Positions 7,175-12,247 of a DNA stretch of 12,247 bases are shown one piece after another (position 1 is the stretch's first letter; the number at the start of each line of letters is the position of its first letter). Source of the stretch: JBNJEL01 sp051745835 (GTDB taxonomy: Bacteria; Bacillota; Halanaerobiia; Halobacteroidales; Acetohalobiaceae); the NCBI GenBank assembly GCA_051745835.1, contig JBNJEL010000057.1, positions 1 through 12,247 of the forward strand, given 5' to 3'. The notes under the pieces were generated by a model. That model had not been told where the DNA came from. It saw only the letters and a program-made list of their open reading frames with translations, and searched no databases. A program made the translations under genes and the position numbers.

Positions 7175-7705
7175 ATGACCAGGTATAATCATAATTATGC
7201 TAATCGCGGTAGACAGCTAGAGACAGAGTTAGAGACGACTAATCAGTACTATAACTCCCAGTCTATCGCTAAGATCCAAAAGATTCCTATACCGATTAAG
7301 GTCTTAAATTTTAATTCACAGACTGGCAAGATTACTAATGCTTTCTATGAGAAGAAATCTACTGTGGACTATATCGGAACTTATGAAGGTAGAACGATAG
7401 TCTTTGATGCTAAGGAGACAAAAGTAGAGACCAGATTTGATCTTAAAAATATCAAATCGCATCAATACCAATACTTAAAAGAGCAGCATCAATGTGGTGC
7501 TGTTGCTTTCTTATTGGTGAGATTTAAGACATTAGATGAAACCTATTTTCTACCCTTTGAGTTATTAGCTGAGTATATGGAACAGCGTTACCAAGGAGGG
7601 AGAAAGAGTATTCCTTATGATGAGATAGCTCAAGATAAGTACTTATTGCAGCCACGGGGTCTAGCTTTGTTAGATTATCTGAGTATAGTCGATCAGATAA
7701 AGTAG
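7175..7705 (+). CDS. recU: Holliday junction resolvase RecU
   Basis: A 176-residue member of RecU, the Firmicute enzyme that cuts Holliday junctions during recombinational repair and chromosome segregation. Recognisable parts are NRGRQLETELETTNQYY near the start, STVDYIGTYEGRTIVFDAKETK (residues 63-84) and the helix following it. Asp65, Asp78 and Lys80 fall at the spacing of the nuclease residues Asp88, Glu101 and Lys103 that I recall for B. subtilis RecU, with Asp in place of the usual Glu in the xAK motif. The ATG at 7175 is preferred: GGAGTGA at 7164-7170, inside the end of the sigma gene, serves it better than the TTG one codon upstream. The four-base gap implies translational coupling with the sigma factor. 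A strong terminator follows. In Bacillus recU is usually beside a penicillin-binding protein gene, so this neighbour is different. Confidence 0.88.
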   Translation: MTRYNHNYANRGRQLETELETTNQYYNSQSIAKIQKIPIPIKVLNFNSQTGKITNAFYEKKSTVDYIGTYEGRTIVFDAKETKVETRFDLKNIKSHQYQYLKEQHQCGAVAFLLVRFKTLDETYFLPFELLAEYMEQRYQGGRKSIPYDEIAQDKYLLQPRGLALLDYLSIVDQIK

Positions 7706-7732
7706 GATTATCGAGATAAGTTGGGATGAAAG

Positions 7733-7780
7733 TCTATACCATTAAGTAGAACTAATAGACTTGATGGTATAGATTTTTTT
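7733..7780 (+). terminator. Strong terminator after recU
   Basis: TCTATACCAT (7733-7742) pairs with ATGGTATAGA (7764-7773). Five more pairs, one of them a wobble, extend the stem to 15 bp around an 11-base loop, and seven T follow. The rest of the gap to uppP (7781-7897) is AT-rich. The best promoter-like pair there is TTAATC-17-TATAGT (7810-7838), too weak to claim. Confidence 0.93.
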
Positions 7781-7882
7781 ATTAATAATCTAATTTTCTA
7801 AAGGGAATATTAATCAGCTTATAGAATAAGCATATAGTAGCATAGGTAAAGATCTGATATAGTTAATAAATTGTTAATTAAA

Positions 7883-7890
7883 GGAAGTGG
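7883..7890 (+). promoter_or_regulatory. Ribosome binding site setting the GTG7898 start
   Basis: GGAAGTGG ends seven bases before GTG7898. A start at the in-frame TTG 7871 would place this site inside the gene and add nine residues that UppP proteins do not have. Confidence 0.65.
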
Positions 7891-7897
7891 GTTTGAC

Positions 7898-8677
7898 GTG
7901 TCTATAATAGAGAGTATTATTTTAGGAGTGGTACAGGGGATTACTGAGTTCTTACCAATCAGCAGTTCAGGACATTTAGTTATCTTCAAACAATTATTAG
8001 GCTTTACAGAACCACATTTAATTTACGATATCTTTCTGCACTTTGGAACTTTATTAGCGGTGACTATTTTCTACTGGTCTGATATTAAGGACTTACTTAG
8101 TTTTGATGCTCAGTATAATCAGGAACGGTTATTGATTATTATAGCTACTATACCTACAGCTTTAATAGGGGTTGGTCTAAAGGATACTTTTGAGGGGCTT
8201 TTTGGTTCGCTCATAGCGGTAGGAATTGCTTTACTCTTTACAGGAGTGTTGTTATGGTTAGTTGAGAATTTAGAGATTGATTTTGCTAAGGAGATTAAGC
8301 AGTTAACTTTGATGCAGGCAGTAATAATTGGGGTTGCTCAAGGAGCAGCAATTACGCCGGGGATTTCTAGGTCAGGAATGACGATTGTAGCTGGATTGCT
8401 AATCGGTTTAAGAAGAAAAGCAGCAGCACGTTTCTCATTTTTGATCTTTATTCCAGCAGTATTAGGAGCAACTTTACTGGAGACGGTGGATGTAATACAA
8501 GCAGGAGCAATTACTGTTAATTATTTAGCATTATTAGTAGGTACGTTGACAGCAGCAGTAGTAGGGTACTTAGCAATTAAGTTCTTATTGAAGGTATTAG
8601 AGAAGGATCAATTTAATTATTTTGCTTACTATGTTTGGGGCTTGGGTGGTTTAATTCTATTATTGAATCTAATTTAG
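7898..8677 (+). CDS. uppP: Undecaprenyl pyrophosphate phosphatase (UppP/BacA)
   Basis: A 259-residue polytopic membrane enzyme that converts undecaprenyl pyrophosphate to undecaprenyl phosphate. It thereby recycles the lipid carrier for peptidoglycan and other wall polymers and gives intrinsic bacitracin tolerance. The N-terminus IIESIILGVVQGITEFLPISSSGHL contains the family's acidic QGITE motif (residues 13-17) and the SSSGH segment. The second signature PGISRSGMT (about 154-162) supplies the phosphate-binding Arg and Ser. About eight hydrophobic segments and the total length are normal for the family. The start is GTG. The rodZ-like gene follows after 36 bases without a terminator between, so the two probably form a small wall/shape operon that ends at 9730. 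Confidence 0.94.
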   Translation: MSIIESIILGVVQGITEFLPISSSGHLVIFKQLLGFTEPHLIYDIFLHFGTLLAVTIFYWSDIKDLLSFDAQYNQERLLIIIATIPTALIGVGLKDTFEGLFGSLIAVGIALLFTGVLLWLVENLEIDFAKEIKQLTLMQAVIIGVAQGAAITPGISRSGMTIVAGLLIGLRRKAAARFSFLIFIPAVLGATLLETVDVIQAGAITVNYLALLVGTLTAAVVGYLAIKFLLKVLEKDQFNYFAYYVWGLGGLILLLNLI

Positions 8678-8713
8678 ATTATATTCATAGTAGTAAGGAG
8701 GGAGGCAGTTAAT

Positions 8714-9664
8714 ATGGAAGAGATCAGTCAAAAAATTAAGAAAGCGCGATTAGAACAGGATATTACATTAGAAGAAGTTCATCAGGAGACTAAGATTAGA
8801 AAGCGTTATTTAGAAGCGATTGAAGAAGGCGATATGGAGTTAATAGCACAGAAGGTATTCTTAAAGGGATTTTTACGTGTCTATGCTGATTATGTAGGAT
8901 TAGATGGGCTGCAGATCTTACAGGAATTCAATCAACTATTGGCTTTGCAGGATAATGATAAAGAAGCTGAAACAGCTGAGGTTACTGAAGAACAAAGCGA
9001 AGATGATTTAGTAGAGGATATATTAAGTGTAGTTACTAAACATCTAGCTAAGATTGCTGTTAGCACAGGATTGATTGTAATAGTTGCAGTAGGACTTTTA
9101 TTCTATAACTCAGGTATCTTAGGAAAAGTAGTCGATGATGTTCCAGATAAGCTTAATAATTCTACTTCTGAATCTGAAGAGTTAGTGTTGACTGATGATA
9201 ACGAGGAAGAATTACAGCAGTTAGAGCAGAAAAGTAATCAGTTTGCGCAGGTAGATGAATTAGAGTCAACAACAGCTAATTCTAAATCGAAGCAAACTAC
9301 TATTGGAGATGATTCAGTAGAGAAAAAAGAAAGTAATAATACCCAAGAAGAAACGAGTCAATCTCAGTTAGAGAGATCTTCTCAGGAGAGTAGTAGTTCT
9401 GAGGCTAAGACTTTGGCAGAAGAGACTCCAGTAACAGTTAAGACAATTGAAGATAGCTGGATTAAGGTAATTATAGATGGTAAAGTAGTTTTAGAGGATC
9501 TGCTATCTTCCGGAGCTGAAGAGAGTTGGCAGGCAGATCAACAAGCTAAATTGTTGATTGGTAATGCTGCGGGAGTTAAGGTCTTAATGGGGGATAAAGA
9601 TTTAGGCCCTTTTGGTCAGCACGGTGAAGTAGTAGAAAAAGAATTTCAAGTTAAGGCTAATTAA
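8714..9664 (+). CDS. RodZ-like cytoskeletal/cell-shape protein
   Basis: A 316-residue single-pass membrane protein with RodZ architecture. An N-terminal Cro/XRE-type helix-turn-helix (about 4-70, with LEEVHQETKIRKRYLEAIEEGD) in RodZ binds MreB filaments rather than DNA. One membrane helix lies at about 112-131. An acidic Ser/Glu/Gln-rich linker of about 100 residues (140-238) follows, and then a C-terminal DUF4115-type beta domain (about 239-312, from VTVKTIEDSWIKVIIDGK) outside the membrane. RodZ guides MreB-directed wall elongation, which fits its place behind uppP. It starts with ATG after a very strong AAGGAGGGAGG. In Bacillus the counterpart (ymfM) lies near pgsA-cinA-recA; those genes are absent here, and a terminator follows. 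A transmembrane regulator with the same fold is the main alternative. Confidence 0.87.
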   Translation: MEEISQKIKKARLEQDITLEEVHQETKIRKRYLEAIEEGDMELIAQKVFLKGFLRVYADYVGLDGLQILQEFNQLLALQDNDKEAETAEVTEEQSEDDLVEDILSVVTKHLAKIAVSTGLIVIVAVGLLFYNSGILGKVVDDVPDKLNNSTSESEELVLTDDNEEELQQLEQKSNQFAQVDELESTTANSKSKQTTIGDDSVEKKESNNTQEETSQSQLERSSQESSSSEAKTLAEETPVTVKTIEDSWIKVIIDGKVVLEDLLSSGAEESWQADQQAKLLIGNAAGVKVLMGDKDLGPFGQHGEVVEKEFQVKAN

Positions 9665-9686
9665 GCAAAGTAGTAGATTGTTATTG

Positions 9687-9730
9687 AGATATATCTATAT
9701 TTGATTTATCAAATATAGATATATCTTTTT
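9687..9730 (+). terminator. Terminator with a perfect 18-bp AT-rich stem
   Basis: AGATATATCTATATTTGA (9687-9704) and its exact reverse complement (9709-9726) flank the loop TTTA, with a T run to 9730. The T tract is on the + strand side only, so it ends uppP-rodZ. The stem is unusually long and A/T-rich for the window. Confidence 0.85.
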
Positions 9731-9755
9731 ACTTTTGTAGAAAGGGGTTAAGCGA

Positions 9756-10508
9756 TTGTTTAAAGAACAATTTAAGGGTAGTAAGTTATTCTGGGATGGT
9801 AGGGATCTTGGATTAATTATCATCATTACTGTAATTATAACTGCGGTAACCAATCATCTTTTAACAAAATTACCGGTGGAATTATTGGAGATGCTGCCGT
9901 TAGTTAAACAGTATCGACCACTAATTATTAATTTAGTACAGTTTATGACTATGTTTGTTAGTTCTGTCTATATTATTGTAGTTAAGTATAAACTATCGTT
10001 GTGGAGTATAGGGCTTAGATTAAATAATTGGCAGCGGATAATAACTTTAGGGATTAGCGGGGGAATAGGCATCTGTTCTATGGTACTGTTAATAAATTTA
10101 GGTATTCAGAAGTTAATTATGGAGTTATGGCAGATTACTCTACCTTCTCAGCCGATTATTGACCGATTGATGAGTACACAGAGTCAGTTGATTTTTTTAG
10201 GTTATAGTTTATTAATTGTAATTGTTGCTCCGGTGACTGAAGAGATATTTTTTCGCGGTCTACTCTATCAATATTTTAAAGCAAGGTTAGGATTGTTAAG
10301 TGGTAGTTTCTTAACTGCGGGGATTTTTGCTCTCTTTCATTTTAATTTATGGACTTTTTTAGCTACATTTGTTGGGGGATTAGGATTGATTATGCTCTAT
10401 GAGTTAAGTCAGTCTTTATATACTGCAGTATTAGCTCATATTACTTGGAATTTAATAATTGTTACGATTATCTATCTAATTTGGCAGAGTAAAGAAATAG
10501 TCTATTAA
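9756..10508 (+). CDS. CPBP-family intramembrane metalloprotease
   Basis: A 250-residue polytopic membrane protein of the CPBP/Abi family (relatives of Rce1 prenyl endopeptidases). Its active-site signatures are complete: EEIFFRG (Glu162, Glu163, Arg167), FALFHF with His195, and AHITWN with His228 and Asn232. About seven hydrophobic segments are seen. The likely activity is peptide-bond cleavage within the membrane by an activated water; bacterial members are linked to bacteriocin self-protection, protein processing or maturation of surface proteins, and none of these can be assigned here. The start is TTG behind AAAGGGG (9741-9747). It lies only about 25 bases past a strong terminator with no clear promoter, and it converges on the two tRNA genes on the other strand. 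No bacteriocin precursor or ABC exporter is adjacent. Confidence 0.85.
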   Translation: MFKEQFKGSKLFWDGRDLGLIIIITVIITAVTNHLLTKLPVELLEMLPLVKQYRPLIINLVQFMTMFVSSVYIIVVKYKLSLWSIGLRLNNWQRIITLGISGGIGICSMVLLINLGIQKLIMELWQITLPSQPIIDRLMSTQSQLIFLGYSLLIVIVAPVTEEIFFRGLLYQYFKARLGLLSGSFLTAGIFALFHFNLWTFLATFVGGLGLIMLYELSQSLYTAVLAHITWNLIIVTIIYLIWQSKEIVY

Positions 10509-10511
10509 AAT

Positions 10512-10518
10512 AAAAAAA
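10512..10518 (-). terminator. T tract ending the tRNA transcript
   Basis: On the - strand seven T follow directly after the encoded CCA of tRNA-Ile, with more T-rich sequence beyond. No separate hairpin is present. It may act with the tRNA structure as a terminator or only as a weak pause. Confidence 0.4.
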
Positions 10519-10595
10519 TGGTGGACCCATTAGGATTCGAACCTAAGACTAATCGGTTATGAGCCGATTGCTCTGACCAACTGAGCTATGGGTCC
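10519..10595 (-). tRNA. tRNA with CAT anticodon, probably tRNA-Ile2
   Basis: A complete 77-base cloverleaf with encoded CCA. The acceptor stem is GGACCCA/TGGGTCC, the D arm contains AGTTGGT, the anticodon stem ATCGG/CCGAT holds the loop CTCATAA (anticodon at 10559-10561), and the T loop is TTCGAAT. CAT fits elongator Met, initiator Met or Ile2 (C34 changed to lysidine by TilS to read AUA). The GGACC acceptor start and CGGCTCATAACCG anticodon arm resemble what I recall of B. subtilis tRNA-Ile2 far more than its tRNA-Met, and the A-U-rich T stem (TTAGG/CCTAA) is not initiator-like. It is processed with tRNA-Pro, five bases upstream. Confidence 0.9.
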
Positions 10596-10600
10596 ACAAA

Positions 10601-10678
10601 TGGTCGGAGCGAAAGGATTTGAACCTTCGACCCCCTGGTCCCAAACCAGGTGCGCTAGCCAAACTGCGCCACGCTCCG
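10601..10678 (-). tRNA. tRNA-Pro(TGG)
   Basis: A complete 78-base cloverleaf with encoded CCA. The acceptor stem is CGGAGCG/CGCTCCG and the discriminator is A, as in bacterial tRNA-Pro. The anticodon stem CCTGG/CCAGG holds the loop TTTGGGA, giving anticodon TGG (10641-10643), which reads CCA and by wobble other Pro codons. The T stem GAAGG/CCTTT contains one G-T pair. It is the first gene of a two-tRNA unit with tRNA-Ile2. Confidence 0.96.
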
Positions 10679-10695
10679 TCACAAGCACAATAGAA

Positions 10696-10724
10696 ATTAT
10701 AACTTATCTGCTACTGCTTGTCAA
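10696..10724 (-). promoter_or_regulatory. Perfect consensus promoter of the tRNA pair
   Basis: On the - strand TTGACA (10719-10724) and TATAAT (10696-10701) are both exact consensus and are separated by exactly 17 bases. Transcription would start near 10689, about ten bases before the mature 5' end of tRNA-Pro. This is what is expected of a strong stable-RNA promoter read by housekeeping-type sigma. Confidence 0.93.
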
Positions 10725-10767
10725 TTTGTAATTTGCTTTTAGAAAGCTGATTAAATTAAATAAAGTG

Positions 10768-10815
10768 ACTTACACTACTTGATACTTGATTTAAAGTAGT
10801 AAGTTGTTAATTTTT
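10768..10815 (+). promoter_or_regulatory. Hairpin plus T run in the surE leader
   Basis: ACTTA-CA-CTACTT (10768-10780) pairs with AAGTAG-TAAGT (10794-10804), an 11-bp stem with a two-base bulge, followed by TGTTAATTTTT. It looks like a weak terminator or attenuator, three bases before the surE ribosome binding site AGGGGGA (10818-10824). A tandem ACTTGATACTTGAT (10777-10790) fills the loop side. No convincing surE promoter was found upstream; TTGCTT-17-TTAAAT at 10733-10761 is the best weak candidate. Confidence 0.45.
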
Positions 10816-10830
10816 AAAGGGGGATGAGGA

Positions 10831-11610
10831 ATGAAGATTTTAGTTACTAATGATGATGGGATTTATGCTGAAGGAATTCAACAATTAGTTAAAGCAATAG
10901 AACGTGATGATCGACATGAGGTTGTAGTTGTAGCGCCTGATAGAGAGCGTAGTGCTACTGGACACGCAATTACTCTACATCGTCCGTTGCGGGTAAAGGA
11001 GATGAATTATTCAGATATTAATGCACGATCTTTAGCAGTTGATGGTACGCCAGCTGATTGTGTTAAGATTGCTATCGAATCTATTCTAGAGGAAAAGCCT
11101 GATGTTGTAATCTCGGGGATTAATCGTGGCCCTAATTTAGGCTGTGATGTATTATATTCTGGTACGGTAGCAGCGGCTTTTGAGGGATTATTATTTGGTG
11201 TACCAGCAATAGCAGTTTCGTTAGCTAGTTATGAGGATTGTGACTTTGTATATGGTGCAGAATTTATTAGAGAGTTTATAGCTGATTTAGAATTAAAAGA
11301 ATTAGATCCAGAGGTGCTGTTTAATATTAACTTACCTGCTTGTGGTAAGGATAATTTAGCGGGAGTAAAGTTTACTAATTTAGGTAATCGCAGTTATATC
11401 AATACTCTTGATGAACGGACTGATCCGCGCGGCGATACCTATTATTGGTTAGCAGGAGATGTAGTAGAGGATGATAATGATCAGCAGGCTGATGTAGTAG
11501 CTGTTAAACAGAATCAGATCTCAATTACGCCGGTTAAGTTAAATTTAACTGATTTTGATTTGGTAGAAGAGCTAAATGGAAAAGATTTAAATCTCTTTAA
11601 TGAGTCATAG
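10831..11610 (+). CDS. surE: 5'/3'-nucleotidase SurE
   Basis: A 259-residue SurE protein, a metal-dependent phosphatase that removes phosphate from nucleoside 5'- and 3'-monophosphates in the cytoplasm; some members also act on short polyphosphate. The N-terminus MKILVTNDDGIYAEGI gives the metal ligands Asp8 and Asp9. APDRERSATGHAIT gives Ser41, and SGINRGPNLGCDVLYSGTVAAAFEG gives Asn98 and the substrate-binding loop. Length and motifs are normal for the family. ATG start with AGGGGGA upstream. The nicotinamidase-like gene follows after 38 bases with no terminator between, so they are likely cotranscribed; both act in nucleotide/NAD turnover. The familiar surE-pcm-rpoS neighbourhood of proteobacteria is absent. 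Confidence 0.95.
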   Translation: MKILVTNDDGIYAEGIQQLVKAIERDDRHEVVVVAPDRERSATGHAITLHRPLRVKEMNYSDINARSLAVDGTPADCVKIAIESILEEKPDVVISGINRGPNLGCDVLYSGTVAAAFEGLLFGVPAIAVSLASYEDCDFVYGAEFIREFIADLELKELDPEVLFNINLPACGKDNLAGVKFTNLGNRSYINTLDERTDPRGDTYYWLAGDVVEDDNDQQADVVAVKQNQISITPVKLNLTDFDLVEELNGKDLNLFNES

Positions 11611-11648
11611 ATTAAGACAGTAATGATTTAAGTGAGGAGGAATATAAG

Positions 11649-12170
11649 ATGGCACAACAGGTTTTATTGGTAGTAGATATGCTCAATGATTTTCTGCAGG
11701 AGGAGGGGAGTTTATACATTGGCAGTTCAGCAGCAGAAGTAATAGAGAATGTAGAGCAAGAAATTAAAGCTGCACAAAAGAAAGATCTGCCAATTATCTA
11801 TATTTGTGATAATCACGAGCACAATGACGATGAATTTAATATGTTTCCTTCACACTGTGTAGCGGGAACTAAAGGAGCTGAAGTTATATCTCGATTAACT
11901 CCGCAGCCCGAAGACTACATTGTTTACAAACGACGCTATAGTGCTTTCTGTGGTACTGATCTTGATATTATACTTCGGGAGTTGGGAGTAGAGGAGCTAA
12001 TATTAACTGGAGTTTGTACTAATATCTGCATCTTATATACTGCAGCTGATGCGCGGAGTCTAGTGTATCAGGTGCAGGTAATTGAGAAGGCAGTTAGTTC
12101 TTTCGACGATCAAGCACATAATTGGGCATTACAAGAGTTAGAATCAAATCTGGGAGCTAAGTTAAAATAA
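11649..12170 (+). CDS. pncA: Nicotinamidase-like cysteine hydrolase (PncA/YueJ type)
   Basis: A 173-residue member of the isochorismatase/nicotinamidase superfamily. The candidate catalytic triad is complete: Asp10 in VVDMLNDF, Lys94 in YKRRYSAF and Cys127 in GVCTNICILYTAADA. The metal-binding set expected of nicotinamidases also appears present: Asp54 and His56 in CDNHEH, and His69 in FPSHCVAGTKGAE. That motif separates nicotinamidases from plain isochorismatases, and the RYSAF-GTDL stretch resembles Bacillus PncA as I recall it. The reaction would be nicotinamide to nicotinate plus ammonia, the first step of NAD salvage. ATG start behind GAGGAGGA; probably second in an operon with surE, with a terminator following. 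A different amide substrate remains possible. Confidence 0.85.
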   Translation: MAQQVLLVVDMLNDFLQEEGSLYIGSSAAEVIENVEQEIKAAQKKDLPIIYICDNHEHNDDEFNMFPSHCVAGTKGAEVISRLTPQPEDYIVYKRRYSAFCGTDLDIILRELGVEELILTGVCTNICILYTAADARSLVYQVQVIEKAVSSFDDQAHNWALQELESNLGAKLK

Positions 12171-12179
12171 AGTATTTTT

Positions 12180-12211
12180 CCCATCATCTTAATTGGTGAT
12201 GGGCTTTTTTT
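12180..12211 (+). terminator. Terminator after the nicotinamidase gene
   Basis: CCCATCATC (12180-12188) pairs with GGTGATGGG (12195-12203), with one wobble, around TTAATT; a seven-T run follows the C at 12204. It closes the surE-pncA unit. The last 36 bases of the window hold nothing recognisable. Confidence 0.92.
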
Positions 12212-12247
12212 ATTGCTAGGTGATTAGTGGTAAGTTAGTCTAATATA

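Noticed and set aside
7871..7897. Nine-residue extension of UppP
   Set aside because: Its codons contain the ribosome binding site for GTG7898, and UppP proteins normally begin with the segment that follows.
9687..9726. Operator or replication-type palindrome
   Set aside because: The T run on the + strand side and the position right after a stop codon fit an intrinsic terminator better, although a promoter overlap was kept as a separate finding.
10777..10790. Start of a CRISPR or longer tandem array
   Set aside because: Only two 7-base copies without spacers; nothing like it is repeated elsewhere in the window.

Overview
The window looks like chromosome from a low-G+C, anaerobic, endospore-forming Firmicute. 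The gene content and style suggest Halanaerobiales/Halobacteroidaceae, but that placement is an inference from recalled protein similarity and no search was run. Supporting signs are AGGAGG-type ribosome binding sites, frequent TTG/GTG starts, Bacillus/Clostridium-specific families (TepA, YlzJ, RecU, SpoIIIE/FtsK) and tRNA genes with encoded CCA. Almost all genes are on the + strand. Only two tRNA genes are on the - strand. I see no transposase, phage gene, CRISPR array or toxin-antitoxin pair, and the window is mostly housekeeping.

Layout. 1-241: edge region with no intact gene, a terminator and a weak promoter. 242-1200: tepA (ClpP-fold peptidase) and a ylzJ-like gene, then a terminator. 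1211-2969: a Na/phosphate cotransporter with a C-terminal PhoU-like region, with its own extended -10 promoter and terminator. 3024-5108: FtsK/SpoIIIE DNA translocase. 5177-6187: LysM protein without a signal peptide, then a terminator. 6343-7780: a short RpoD-like sigma factor closely followed by recU, then a strong terminator. 7898-9730: uppP (undecaprenyl pyrophosphate phosphatase) and a rodZ-like gene, then an 18-bp-stem terminator. 9756-10508: CPBP-family membrane protease. 10519-10724, - strand: tRNA-Pro(TGG) then tRNA-Ile2(CAT) behind a perfect consensus promoter. 10768-12211: a leader hairpin, surE, a nicotinamidase-like hydrolase and a terminator.

How the genes fit together. tepA-ylzJ-spoIIIE is the order known from Bacillus subtilis, here split by a phosphate transporter that is its own transcription unit. 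SpoIIIE, RecU and the sigma factor concern chromosome movement, repair and expression. UppP and RodZ serve wall synthesis and cell shape. The LysM protein is likely a wall- or spore-envelope binder. SurE and the nicotinamidase both act in nucleotide/NAD salvage. The sigma factor keeps the -10 and -35 reading residues of primary sigma factors, which fits the consensus promoters seen here.

Start sites were re-chosen from Shine-Dalgarno spacing for the transporter (1278), the translocase (3024), the sigma factor (6343), RecU (7175) and UppP (7898). No clearly new system was found. The best leads are the LysM protein's unrecognised C-terminal domain, the surE leader hairpin, the sigma-recU pairing and the link between non-ATG starts and polytopic membrane proteins.
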